From the NCBI GenBank assembly GCA_032433765.1, contig JAVIAB010000160.1, positions 19,108,049 through 19,172,048 of the forward strand: a DNA stretch of 64,000 nt. Reading direction: 5' to 3'. The notes beneath the pieces were generated by a model. It was not told where the DNA came from. It saw nothing but the letters and a program-made list of their open reading frames with translations, and made no database searches. Position numbers and translations under genes: made by a program. Positions 42,420 through 52,770 of the stretch are shown here, piece after piece (position 1 is the first letter of the stretch; every line of letters begins with the position of its first letter). Source of the DNA: Megaustenia siamemsis (Eukaryota > Mollusca > Gastropoda > Stylommatophora > Ariophantidae).

Positions 42420-43200
42420 ACTTAGTCTTTATCATTCTTCTATGACTCACTGATTCACTCATTGACTGACTCACTCATTGACTTATATACTCACTCACTG
42501 ACTCACTCATTGAATCCCTCACACTCATTGGCTGACTGACTCACTGATGATTTACTCACTCACTCATTCACTCACTCAACTAACTAACTCACTCACTCAC
42601 TCACTCACTCACTCACTCACTCAACTAACTCGCTCACTCACTCACTCAACTAACTCGCTCACTCACTCACTCTCTCACTCACTCAACTAACTCACTGACT
42701 CAACTAACTCACTCACTCACTCACTCAACTAACTCGCTCACTCACTCACTCTCTCACTCACTCACTCACTAACTCACTCACTCACTCATTCACTCACTCA
42801 CTCACTCACTCACTCAACTAACTCGCTCACTCACTCACTCACTCAACTAACTAATTCGCTCACTCACTCACTCACTAACTCGCTCACTCACTCACTCTCT
42901 GATTCACTCACTAACTGATTCACTCTCACAAACACATTACTCACTCACTCACTCACTCACTAAATTAACTCGCTCACTTACTCACTCACTCTCTGATTCA
43001 CTCACTAACTCATTCACTTACACAATCACATTACTCACTCACTCACTCACTCAACTTACTCACTCACTCACTCACTCACAAACTCATTCACTCACACAAT
43101 CACATTACTCACTCACTCACTAACTCACTCACTCACTCACTCACAGAATCAACCAATCAAATCACCCAATCACTCAGGTCAACAATCAACAAATCAATCA
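42420..43200. repeat. ACTC-rich complex microsatellite
   Basis: Long runs of (ACTC)n are broken by recurring aactaactcgctcactcact, and by actgattcactc. At 42900-43100 two longer segments containing tgattcactcactaact and acacaatcacattactc repeat at about 110 bp, a weak higher-order pattern. Confidence 0.93.
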
Positions 43201-43629
43201 CTCCATCGCGTACTCACTAACTCATTCTATTTTTCTTCTTATACTTTCTTTCCTTCTCTTTCTCTTTTACTAACGCTCATAGTTTCTTATTTTCTGCATT
43301 CCCATATAAAACACATAACGTATGCACTTATTATTAAGTACAATTCACCATACACATGCTCGTATATAATAACGACTGCATTCATACGTACATACATATA
43401 CATTCATAAGTACATAAACATAGGCACAGTCAGTCAATTATGCTCGTAGATCGCCCGGTACACGTCATGATCCTGCCATGCCCCCTAATGCCAGGCGTCG
43501 ACTCCGCCCAGAAGTGCATTCAACTTCAACTCGTCGGTTCTGCTAAAGGACATATCAGTCAGTGACTGGAAATACCGACTTGTTAAATGCGAACTGAGAC
43601 TATTAAGTGCGTGACTTGTATGGGAAGCA
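43201..43629. other. spacer
   Basis: No feature recognised before the large 21-bp array. Confidence 0.3.
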
Positions 43630-45475
43630 TTCAGAAGAGTGAAGGGGAAGAAAGAAGAGTGAAGGGGGAGCAAAGAAGAGCGAAGGGGAGCAAAGAAGAT
43701 TGATGGGGGAGCAAAGAAGATTGATGGGGGAGCAAAGAAGAGTGCTGGGGGAGCAAAGAAGATTGAGGGGGAGCAAAGAAGATTGATGGGGGAGCAAAGA
43801 AGAGTGAAGGGGAGCAAAGAAGATTGATGGGGGAGCAAAGAAGATTGAGGGGGGAGCAAAGAAGAGTGATGGGGGAGCAAAGAAGATTGATGGGGGAGCA
43901 AAGAAGATTGATGGGGGAGCAAAGAAGAGTGACGGGGGAGCAAAGAAGATTGATGGGGGAGCAAAGAAGATTGATGGTGGAGCAAAGAAGATTGATGGGG
44001 GAGCAAAGAAGATTGATGGGGGAGCAAAGAAGAGTGAAGGGGAGCAAAGAAGATTGATGGGGGAGCAAAGAAGATTGATGGGGGAGGAAAGAAGAGTGAT
44101 GGGGGAACAAAGAAGAGTGATGGGGGAGCAAAGAAGATTGATGGGGGAGCACAGAAGATTGATGGGGGAGCAAACAAGATTGATGGGGGAGCAAAGAAGA
44201 TTGATGGGGGAGCAAAAAAGAGTGATGGGGAGCAAAGAAGATTGATGGGGGAGCACAGAAGATTGATGGGGAGCAAAGAAGATTGATGGGGAGCACAGAA
44301 GATTGATAGGGGAGCACAGAAGATTGATGGGGAGCAAAGAAGAGTGATGGGGGAGCAAATAAGAGTGAAGGGGGAGCAAAGAAGATTGATGGGGGAGCAA
44401 ATAAGAGTGATGGGGGAGCAAAGAAGATTGATGGGGAGCAAAGAAGATTGATGCTGGAGCAAAGAAGAGTGATGGGGAGCAAAGAAGATTGATGGGGGAG
44501 CAAAGAAGATTGATGGGGGAGCAAAGAAGAGTGATGGGGGAGCAAAGAAGAGTGATGGGGGAGCAAAGAAGATTGATGGGGGAGCAAAGAAGATTGATGG
44601 GGGAGGAAAGAAGAGTGATGGGGGAACAAAGAAGAGTGATGGGGGAGCAAAGAAGATTGATGGGGGAGCAAAGAAGATTGATGGGGGAGCAAACAAGATT
44701 GATGGGGGAGCAAAAGAGATGATGGGGGAGCAAAGAAGAGTGATGGGGGAGCAAAGAAGATTGATGGGGGAGCACAGAAGATTGATGGGGGAGCAAAGAA
44801 GATTGATGGGGAGCACAGAAGATTGATAGGGGAGCACAGAAGATTGATGGGGGAGCAAAGAAGAGTGATGGGGGAGCAAATAAGAGTGAGGGGGAGCAAA
44901 GAAGATTGATGGGGGAACAAATAAGAGTGATGGGGGAGCAAAGAAGATTGATGGGGAGCAAAGAAGATTGATGCTGGAGCAAAGAAGAGTGATTGGGGAG
45001 CAAAGAAGATTGATGGGGGAGCAAAGAAGATTGATGGGGGAGCAAAGAAGTGTGATGGGGGAGCAAAGAAGAGTGATGGGGGAGCAAAGAAGATTGATGG
45101 GGGAGCAAAGAAGAGTGATGGGGGAGCATAGAATAGTGACGAGGGAGCAAAGAAGAGTGATGGGGAGCACAGAAGAGTGAAGGGAGAGTAAAGAAAAGTG
45201 AAGGGAGAGCAAAGAAGAGTGAAGGGGGAGCAAAGAAGAATGATGGGGGAGCAAAGAAGAGTGAAGGGGGAGCAAAGAAGATTGATGGGGGAGTAAAGAA
45301 GAGTGATGGGGGAGTAAAGAAGAGTTATGGAGGAGCAAAGAAGAGTGAAGGGGGAGCAAAGAAAATTGAAGGGGGAGCAAAGAAGAGTGATGGGGAGTAA
45401 AGAAGAGTGAAGGGGAAGCAAAGAAGAGTGAAGGGAGAGCAAAGAAGAGTGATGGGGGAGTAAAGAAGAGTTATG
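43630..45475. repeat. 21-bp G/A-rich satellite, main block
   Basis: About 88 units of gatgggggagcaaagaagat(t) with 20-bp variants (gatggggagca). The plus strand is very purine-rich. A recognisable run of variant units (gggaggaaag then gggggaacaaag; atgctggagc) recurs at about 520-bp spacing (44081 and 44600; 44451 and 44971), so about 44.0-45.0 kb is a duplicated higher-order block. Minus-strand frames of 515 to 631 residues across it are artefacts. Confidence 0.97.
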
Positions 45476-46015
45476 GAGGAGCAAAGCAGAGTGATGGGGA
45501 ACAAAGAAGAGTGATGGTGGAACAAAGTAGAGTGATGGTGGAACAAAGAAAAGCGATGGTGGAACAAAGTATAGTGATGGTGGAACAAAGAAGAGTGATG
45601 GGGGAACAAAGTAGAGTGTGATGGTGGAACAAAGTAGAGTGATGGTGGAACAAAGTAGAATGATGGTGGAACAAAGTAGAGTGATGGTGGAACAAAGTAG
45701 AGTGATTGTGGAACAAAGTAGAGTGATGGTGGAACAAAGTAGAGTGATGGTAGAACAAAGTAGAGTGATGGTGGAACAAAGTAGAGTGATGGTGGAACAA
45801 AGAAGAGTGATTGGGGAACAAAGTAGAGTGATGGTGGAACAAAGAAGAGTAATGGGGGAACAAAGGAGAGTGATGGTGGAACAAAGAAAAGTGATTGTGG
45901 AACAAAGTAGAGTGATGGTGGAACAAAGTAGAGTGATGGTAGAACAAAGTAGAGTGATGGTGGAACAAAGTAGAGTGATGGGGGAACAAAGAAGCGTGAT
46001 GGGGAACAGAAAAGA
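45476..46015. repeat. 21-bp satellite, second subfamily
   Basis: The array switches to about 25 units of gatggtggaacaaagtagag, replacing gggggagc by ggtggaac. The transition at 45490-45540 is abrupt. A 172-residue frame on the minus strand and a 146-residue frame on the plus strand are by-products. Confidence 0.96.
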
Positions 46016-46094
46016 GAGATGGTCAGAGGCAACATTACGGAGAATTGCATTTATTTAACTCTTAAGGATTTTTATGTAAAAGAATAATGAGACT

Positions 46095-46322
46095 ACAGAT
46101 TGTGTGTGTGTGCGTGTGTGTGTGCGTGCAGCGTGTGTGTGTGTGTGTAGGGTGTGAGTGTAGGTGTGTGTGTAGGTGTGTGTGTATGTGTGTGTAGGTG
46201 TGTGTGTGTTTGTGTAGGTGTGTGTGTAGGTGTGTGTGTAGGTGTGTGTAGGTGTGTGTGTAGGTGTGTGTGTAGGTGTGTGTGTAGGTGTGTGTAGTGT
46301 GTGTGTGTGTGTGTGTGTGTGT
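46095..46322. repeat. TG-rich microsatellite
   Basis: (TG)n with recurring tgtgtgtaggtg. It creates His/Thr-rich frames on the minus strand (46062-46358), which are not proteins. A SINE4 starts immediately after. Confidence 0.95.
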
Positions 46323-46337
46323 GGAGAAACATTTTCT

Positions 46338-46750
46338 TTTTCGTTCGCCAGCTTTCACCTCTGGTGAAGTTCGTAGACTAGGAATTGCATTTTGCGTGTC
46401 AATCGGTTTTTTTCCCAGGCAGCCGTCTGCACAGGGTTCCCTCGCCGCACAGGCAGAGTACTCTGTCTTCGGAGGTGCTCAAATGTTTTGTCGATAAGTA
46501 ATTGACGTTTCAAGCCGGGTCTCGCTGAGACTAGAGGAGGTTGCCGCAGAGAGAAACCACAAATAAAAATCCTAGTTGGTGCAGCGGGGATTTGAACTCA
46601 GAACCTCTTTGTCTCGAGACCGGCGTCTTACCTCGAGACCGGCGTCTTACCTCGAGACCGGCGTCTTACCTCGAGACCGGCGTCTTACATCAAGACCGGC
46701 GTCTTACCTCGCGACAGGCGTCTTACCTCGAGACCGGCCAATTCCCCCAT
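46338..46750 (-). mobile_element. SINE4, head amplified in tandem
   Basis: On the minus strand the B box is gagttcaaatccccgc (near 46585-46600), and the body matches 23330-23555, including the rc of taattgacgtttcaagcc and gttgccgcagagagaaa. The 19-base head segment is repeated (46614-46738), so the tRNA-like head is longer than normal. Confidence 0.8.
46614..46738 (-). repeat. 19-bp array inside the SINE4 head
   Basis: Six full and one partial units of cgagaccggcgtcttacct (plus-strand view). The reverse complement, tctcgaggtaagacgccgg, aligns with the single segment tctctagacaagacaccgg in the other SINE4 at about 23255. Confidence 0.92.
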
Positions 46751-47565
46751 TTGGAAAATGACATTTGTTTCTCTAGTAGGAGTAGAAAGTAATAAATAAC
46801 AAGGACGATTTTCGACGAACGATGATTCAAACAGTGTTAAACAGAGCAACAAACAAATGCATTATGCCAACTGAAACTTACTGATTAAAAGTTTCGAGGA
46901 AAATAAATAGCAGAGCAAAAAAAAAAAATAAATAAAATAAATCCAAATATTTCATAGGAGAGAAAAGACAGCGTTTATGGCAAATTCGGAAAACAGAATA
47001 TGTTCAAAGAATATCGAGTGCAAGGGGAAAACAAAATAGTTTTCGTTATGCAATACAAGCTGGCATTATCTGAGAACTTTCTCAAGAAGATATTTGAAAT
47101 GTCAGCCCAAAAGGGGGGGGGGGGGGGGGGAAATGAACTTCAAAAACATTAACAGCAAAAAAAAAAAAGTCAAGAACAGATTCTCTATAATTCTAGAAAC
47201 CCAAACTTGGCGGATTTGAGGAAACTCGGCCACAGATTAAACAGATATTTAAAGTGTCAAAGATTGCGAACGTCAATGGCATGAACGAGACTTGTAAACA
47301 TCTAGCAGCGATACCAGAAAAATAGCATTGCTCAGCCGCAGCTCTAATCTACGTTATGGGTTGGATGATATCCATTTTGGGCAACTGGAAATGTTTACTG
47401 CTTACATTAATGTCACCGGCTCGTTGGCTTGGCCGACACTCTCAAGCAGGTAGAGGGGGAAATGCCCTCGCTAGCGGCTCCAGATACATAAACAAAATAG
47501 ACTATAAAGCGAGAAGGAGTCTACCGAAAGGTAGTTTATTAAATGCGTGTTTTGACAGGCAGTTC
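46751..47565. other. spacer with a long G run
   Basis: A run of about 20 G lies near 47110-47130, and A runs near 46920 and 47160. No gene is seen. Confidence 0.45.
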
Positions 47566-47567
47566 TG

Positions 47568-48200
47568 TGTTTGTCAGTCAAGTATATCAGTCAAGTATGT
47601 CAGTCACGTTTATCAGTCAAGTATATCAGTCAAGTATATCAGTCAAGTATGTCAATCACATATATCAGTCAAGTATATCAGTCAAGTATGTCAATCACAT
47701 ATATCAGTCAAGTATATCAGTCAAGTATATCAGTCAAGTATATCAGTCAAGTATGTCAATCACATATATCAGTCAAGTATATCAGTCAAGTATATCAGTC
47801 AAGTATGTCAGTCAAGTATGTCAGTCAAGTATATCAGTCAAGTATGTCAGTCAAGTATATCAGTCAAGTATGTCAGTCAACTATGTCAGTCAAGTATATC
47901 AGTCACGTATATCAGTCAAGTATGTCAGTCAAGTACATCAGTCAAATATATCAGTCAAGTATATAAGTCACGTATATCAGTCAAGTATGCACGCCAAGTA
48001 TATCAATCATGTATATCAGTCAAGTATATCACTCACGTATATCAGTCAAGTTTATCAGTGATGTATATCAATCACGTATATCAGTCATGTATATCAATCA
48101 CATATATCAGTCACGTATACCGGTCAAGTATATCAATCACGTACACCAGTCAAGTATATCAATTACGTATATCAGGCAAGTATATCAGTCATGTAATCTT
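47568..48200. repeat. 13-bp satellite
   Basis: About 48 units of agtatatcagtca, with agtatgtcagtca, acatatcaatc and acgtatatc variants that become commoner at the right. Because 13 bases return to phase after 39, 13-residue periods appear in all plus frames (up to 288 residues). These are artefacts. Confidence 0.96.
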
Positions 48201-48224
48201 AATGTTTCTGATTACAGTGTAAAA

Positions 48225-48315
48225 TAAACACAAAATGGTTTAAGGCAGTTTAATTAATAGAGCGACGAGTCAAACTACGACGTTTCAACAAAAGTCTTCC
48301 TGAGCCACACAACAC
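48225..48315 (-). repeat. dispersed repeat with hammerhead-like core, copy H4
   Basis: Minus-strand reading gives ctcaggaagacttttgttg then aaacgtcgtagtttgactc, and ccattttgtgtttatttta. It lies in inverted orientation to copy H5 about 500 bp away. Confidence 0.55.
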
Positions 48316-48319
48316 AGGA

Positions 48320-48655
48320 CAAAATTTACTAACATAGAATTATGGAAATGTACCAGTCACATACCAGTGGATAAAGAGATACAGCGAAGACAATGGCGCC
48401 GGATAGGATACACACTGCGGAAGCAAACTGAGACTATTACACAACAGGCCCTTTTGGAATCCCCAGAGGAAAAGACAAAGTGGAAGACCTTTGGATAAAA
48501 AAATTCACAAAAATTCTTGGAGAAGACAGACAGAAGCAGAGATGAAGATGATGGGGAAAACATGGAATGATCTTAAAAGAATGGCAAGAAACAGAACAAC
48601 TTTGAAAGTGATTGTTGAAGAACTATGCTCCTCAGGGAGCTGAAAGGTAGAAGAA
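48320..48655 (+). mobile_element. LINE-G C-terminal region
   Basis: It matches 5760-6090 over its length: N-I-E-L-W-K-C-T-S, then the R-W-R-x-I-G-type block, A-L-L-E-S-P-type block, Q-T-E-A-E-M-K-M-M-G-K-T-W-N-D-L-K-R-M-A-R-N-R-T-T, and V-E-E-L-C-S-S-G-S-stop near 48640. Several frameshifts. It lies between two inverted copies of the hammerhead-like repeat. Confidence 0.75.
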
Positions 48656-48660
48656 GAAGA

Positions 48661-48803
48661 GGTACACAACACAAACTATTCTAAAACAAACATAGAAATC
48701 CAAACAGGAAAGCTAAACATAGCAACACTGAAATGAAAAATAAGTGTTCAGCTTTACTGTTTGGATTTCTATGTTTGTTTTAGAATAGTTTGTGTTGTGT
48801 ACC
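48661..48803. repeat. 59-bp inverted repeat (hairpin)
   Basis: The arm 48661-48719 is the reverse complement of 48745-48803 with two mismatches (innermost 15 bases). The outer 45 bases, beginning ggtacacaacacaaactatt, are perfect. The loop of about 25 bases contains a smaller stem, aacact/agtgtt. The right arm runs directly into the hammerhead-like copy H5. Confidence 0.95.
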
Positions 48804-48900
48804 TGATGAATGCTTTAGCTGAAACGTCGTAGTTTGCCTCGTCTCTCTATCAGTATAGCTGCTTTTTACCATTTTGTGTTTATTTTACATTGTTTTGTAC
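48796..48900 (+). repeat. dispersed repeat with hammerhead-like core, copy H5
   Basis: It contains cctgatgaatgctttagctg followed by aaacgtcgtagtttgcctc, then ccattttgtgtttatttta. The CTGATGA and GAAA blocks are exact hammerhead core text. The stem between them (ATGC-TTT-AGCT) is short and imperfect. Confidence 0.55.
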
Positions 48901-49450
48901 AGCTCTACTAGCGGTTCGACATAGCATTTAGCATTCTATATGCTTATATAAGTAGCTGTAAGTGTAGTTAGTCGAAGGCCCCGGCATCACTGCAAACGAA
49001 TTAAAATCCATAATTGCTCAACCGCCAGTGCCAGTAGAATCATTAACATCGCATCGCATTGAAGGATCCAAACACAGAAAGGCAGCTACAGTCCTCATCA
49101 TAGCAGCTACAGCACACCCCAGAAGACATAAGGCGTTGCCGCACCGAAAATGAACGCAACCGAACTGTCCTTCGCCATACGATACCATCATTCATCGTAA
49201 ACAATCGGAATATAGAAACACCATCTGCATGAAAAATACAGCTCACGGTGTGCACAGAGCACTGAACTCAGTAGCCCCGGCAACAAGCCGGACTTGGAAT
49301 ATGAAGAAACTGCAACAAGGAACACTTTTTTCAGAACTAGCCTCAGTGGTTCCTGCCGCCTATCGGCCATATTGACCGAAAGTCAATTTTATATCTGTGC
49401 TTATCTCTCTCTATCAAATATAATATTATCGAACGAAGAAGAAACATACT
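48901..49450. other. spacer
   Basis: Two short frames (49043-49255 minus, 49294-49500 plus) are not recognised. Composition is less AT-rich near 48960-49370. Confidence 0.3.
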
Positions 49451-49451
49451 C

Positions 49452-50027
49452 GTGGCAGATGAGTGGTTATTGTACTGGCTACCTGAGAAGATGTATCTAA
49501 GTTCGATTACCAAATGTGGCAGATGAGTGGTTATTGTACTAGCTACCTGAGAAGATGTATCTAAGTTCGATTACCAAATGTGGCAGATGAGTGGTTATTG
49601 TACTGGCTACCTGAGAAGATGTATCTAAGTTCGATTACCAAATGTGGCAGATGAGTGGTTATTGTACTAGCTACCTGAGAAGATGTATCTAAGTTCGATT
49701 ACCAAATGTGGCAGATGAGTGGTTATTGTACTGGCTACCTGAGAAGATGTATCTAAGTTCGATTACCAAATGTGGCAGATGAGTGGTTATTGTACTAGCT
49801 ACCTGAGAAGATGTATCTAAGTTCGATTACCAAATGTGGCAGATGAGTGGTTATTGTACTAGCTACCTGAAAAGATGTGTGTGGGTTCGATTACCAAATG
49901 TGGCAGATGAGTGGTTATTGTACTGGCTACCTGAGAAGATGTATCTAAGTTCGATTACCAAATGTGGCAGATGAGTGGTTATTGTACTAGCTACCTGAGA
50001 AGATGTATCTAAGTTCGATTACCAAAT
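49452..50027 (+). repeat. 64-bp array of tRNA-like heads (SINE6), 9 units
   Basis: Unit starts are 49452, 49516, 49580, 49644, 49708, 49772, 49836, 49900 and 49964, all exactly 64 bp, with a partial tenth at 50028. Each has an A-box-like region, tggcagatgagtggttattg, and a B-box-like region, agttcgattacc. Units 1-6 alternate ctggctacc and ctagctacc, a 128-bp dimer pattern. Unit 7 alone has gtgtgtgggttcgattacc, closest to a B-box consensus. It ends in a SINE1-like body. Confidence 0.93.
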
Positions 50028-50218
50028 GTGGCAGATGTTTTTCTCGCACCGACAAAGCTCAGGGGTTCACCCAGACTCTAAAAATGGATACCAGAAGTTT
50101 TTTGTTTCTGGAAATTAGGCGGCCTGGCGTGATACCGACCTCATCAAACAAAAATATGGTCATTAACACCATATTTCCTATACGCCGCGAGAAGGGAACC
50201 TTTACTACTTTACTTTTT
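50028..50218 (+). mobile_element. SINE1-type body downstream of the SINE6 heads
   Basis: It contains ggggttcacccagactcta, gcctggcgtgataccgacc, then ggtcattaacaccatatttc and a terminal tactactttactttttac. It is diverged from SINE1 but follows the same order, so the head array and this body look like one SINE6 element. Confidence 0.75.
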
Positions 50219-50229
50219 ACAAATATACC

Positions 50230-50230
50230 T

Positions 50231-50271
<41 letters not shown>

Positions 50272-50275
50272 CTCA
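50230..50275. repeat. CT microsatellite
   Basis: (CT)n of about 40 bases right after the SINE tail. Confidence 0.9.
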
Positions 50276-50539
50276 ATAGAGGGCACATTTGAGTATGAAG
50301 GACACTCATGGCGACTACAAATCAACCTTCAAGTTGAACACCTGTCTATCACCGCAGCGCATAGCCGCACCTGTTCTGTTACTGTCGAAGCTCGCCGATT
50401 ACCGGAGATAACTGCTAACGTACGAAGTCTAGGGGTGATATAGTGGTGAAATATTCTCCTTTACCTTCTATAGGTCATTGTTAAATCAACTTAGGGCCGA
50501 CTATTACTTTCATAGCTAGAATACAAGGCGAAACGTTCC

Positions 50540-51300
50540 AGTGTCTTCTTCTTCCTCCTTCCTCCTCCTTCTACCTTCTTCCTCCTTCTTCTTCCTCCTT
50601 CTTCCTCCTTCTTCCTCCTTCTTCCTTCTTCTTCCTCCTTCTACCTTCTTCTTCCTCCTTCTTCCTCCTTCTTCCTCCTTCTTCCTCCTTCTTCTTCCTC
50701 CGTCTTCCTCCTTCCTCCTTCTTCTTCCTTCTTCTTCCTCCTTCTACCTTCTTCTTCCTCCTTCTTCCTCCTTCCTCCTTCTTCTTCCTTCTTCTTCCTC
50801 CTTCTTCCTCCTTCCTCCTTCTTCTTCCTTCTTCTTCCTCCTTCTTCCTCCTTCTTCCTCCTTCCTCCTTCTTCTTCCTTCTTCTTCCTCCTTCTTCCTC
50901 CTTCTACCTTCTTCTTCCTCCTTCTTCCTCCTTCGTCCTCCTTCCTCCTTCTTCTTCCTCCTTCTTCCTCCTTCTTCCTCCTTCTTCCTCCTTCTTCTTC
51001 CTCCTTCTTCCTCCTTCTTCTTCCTTCTTCTTCCTCCGTCTTCCTCCTTCTTCCTCCTCCTTCTTCCTCCTTCTTCCTCCTTCTTCTTCCTTCTTCTTCC
51101 TCCGTCTTCCTCCTTCTTCCTCCTTCTTCCTCCTTCATCCTTCTTCTTCTTCCTCCTTCTTCCTCCTCCTTCTTCCTTCTTCCTACTTCTTCTTCCTTCT
51201 TCCTCCTTCTTCATCCTCCTTCTTCCTTCTTCTGCCTTTTTCCTCCTTCTTCCTCCTTCTTCCTTCTTCCTCCTTCTTCCTCCTTCTTCTTCTTTCCTTC
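50540..51300. repeat. CTTCTTCCTC-type pyrimidine satellite, LINE-C adjacent
   Basis: About 760 bases are built of cttcttcctcc and cttcttcttcc blocks, almost pure pyrimidine on the plus strand. In minus-strand reading it follows LINE-C's terminal ggcaaatgaggaaggaaag directly, as the 34-bp array does at 39850. Frames up to 299 residues (Ser/Leu or Glu/Arg-Lys rich) are artefacts. Confidence 0.95.
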
Positions 51301-52140
51301 CTCATTTGCCTTTCAGTGTTAAGGAGAGATGCAATTTGCGATATTTTGCTTTTCTGTTGGCCTCTGCTGCTTTTATATTTAATGTTAGATTTAATGTACG
51401 TTGTATGTTTATGTTTTCTTTCAGTTTTTTTTTACGTTAAAATCAGTGTTTTGTTTCCGTGAATGATTTGTAAATAAAAATGTCTGTTTAAGTTTAATAG
51501 TTTGTGTGTTATACTTGATGAAGGCTTTTGCCGAAACGTCGTAGTTTGTCGTGTCTTTCAATTAGTTTAGCTACTTCATACTGTTTTATTACTTTGTTAT
51601 ATGTATGTTTACTCATGTTTCTAATATTCCTTCAATCCATCTTATTCGTGGTCGTCACTTGAACCTTGTGTTCACGCAATCTTTACTAAAGACTCCATTG
51701 TGTTAGTGATCGCTCTGTCTTATCACGTGGCCAAACCATTTTATTTGTTGTTTCTTTGTATATTCTATGGCAGGGATTATTTCTAGATTTTAAAAATCAG
51801 TTCTTCATTTCTGATCTAATCTCTCAGGCTGTTTCCTGTCATTCATCTAATACATTTCATCTCGGTGGTGGTTATTTTTTCTTATTGTTCTTGAGTCTAG
51901 AGTGCAGGTCTCATATTTGTAGCACAAAATTGTGATGAAGATTATATTGTAGAGTGTCCGTTTTGCTCCTCTAGAGTTATTCCCTTGTTGGACAATAGAG
52001 GTGATAGTTGTCCAATGATTTGACAAGCTTTGTTTCATCCTGGGTCTATCGTTTGGGAAATATCGTTTGTCGATAAACTTCCTAGACATTGAAATTCAAT
52101 CTTTATTTCAAGCTCTCTGTGGAAATATAATACTAGACCA
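51300..52140 (-). mobile_element. LINE-C C-terminal region, interrupted by a 190-bp insert
   Basis: Minus-strand order: Y-N-T-I-F-I-T-I-L-C-Y-K-Y-E-T-C-T-L-D-S-R-T-I-R-K (52000-51880), then N-D-R-K-Q-P-E-R-L-D-Q, Q-x-N-K-x-N-G-L-A-type block, R-P-R-I-R-W-I-E-G-I-L-E-T near 51630, and after the insert [15 protein letters not shown] near 51380-51330. Several stops. Confidence 0.78.
51412..51601 (+). mobile_element. 190-bp insertion with hammerhead-like core (copy H6)
   Basis: It interrupts LINE-C and is flanked by tgtatgttta at 51402-51411 and 51602-51611. It contains acttgatgaaggcttttgcc followed by gaaacgtcgtagtttg at about 51512-51548. This gives a likely full length for this form of the dispersed repeat and shows that it was inserted as a unit. 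Confidence 0.65.
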
Positions 52141-52149
52141 CTGACAGAA

Positions 52150-52452
52150 GCTGTATATTAGCTCACTCAGAGGAATATGAAGAAACTCGAAATTGAACCA
52201 GCCATCGAATACACAAAGAAACAACAGATACATTGGTTCGGCTACATAACAAGACAAAAAGAACTAACAATGACTCAAAGAGCCATAAACAAACGCTACG
52301 AAAACGCCAGATTAAAGGGAAGACCGAGAAAGAGATGGATAAAGGGAATACTAGAGTCACTAGGAGGGATAACACCAGAAGAGGCCAACAGAAGAGCAAA
52401 GAATCGCAGATTGTATCTCCCCTCGACGCCAAAGACAATGGAGGAAGGATAG
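52150..52452 (+). mobile_element. LINE-C C-terminal region, open copy
   Basis: A 91-residue frame (52177-52452) reads E-I-E-P-A-I-E-Y-T-K-K-Q-Q-I-H-W-F-G-Y-I, T-M-T-Q-R-A-I-N-K-R-Y-E-N-A-R, LKGRPRKRWIKGILESL, then T-P-E-E-A-N-R-R-A-K-N-R-R-L-Y-L-P-S. It is the best LINE-C reference here. The RT core is absent. Its 5' end meets the minus-strand LINE-C head to head. Confidence 0.85.
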
Positions 52453-52489
52453 AAGAAGAAGAGGATATGAATATGACATTACTAGACTG

Positions 52490-52770
52490 TTAAAAGAGAA
52501 CTACTAAGCACAATTCAAAGAAGACAAATGCGATTTTTGGGCCATCTTAGAAGACTCAACAGCCTACTAAAAGTAATCCTGGAGGGGAAAATACAAGGTA
52601 AAAGAGGCACAGGCAGACCAAGACTAACATGGACGAGTAACATCAAAAGATGGACAAATCAGCCTATGACAACCTGCATCATCAAAGCAAGAGACAGAGC
52701 AAAATGGCACTCCATGGAAGCCAACCTTCGTTGCGGAGACGGCACTCAATGATGATGATGATGATGAGAC
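52490..52770 (+). mobile_element. LINE-B 3' end
   Basis: The frame 52528-52752 reads M-R-F-L-G-H-L-R-R-L-N-S-L-L-K-V-I-L-E, G-R-P-R-L-T-W-T-S-N-I-K-R-W and A-N-L-R-C-G-D-G-T-Q-stop, with a GATGATGATGATGATGAG tail. 5'-truncated immediately after LINE-C. Confidence 0.9.

Noticed and set aside
43485..45484. Minus-strand frames of 515-631 residues
   Set aside because: They run through the 21-bp satellite; the repeat period is a multiple of three, so stops are absent in several frames at once.
46062..46358. His/Thr-rich protein
   Set aside because: TG/CA microsatellite.
47356..48222. 288-residue protein with 13-residue repeats
   Set aside because: 13-bp satellite translated in all plus frames.
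49452..50027. CRISPR-like regular repeat spacing
   Set aside because: Units are contiguous with no variable spacers, and the DNA is eukaryotic. The units resemble tRNA-type SINE heads.
50541..51440. Ser/Leu-rich or Glu/Lys/Arg-rich proteins
   Set aside because: Pyrimidine/purine microsatellite; no complex sequence.
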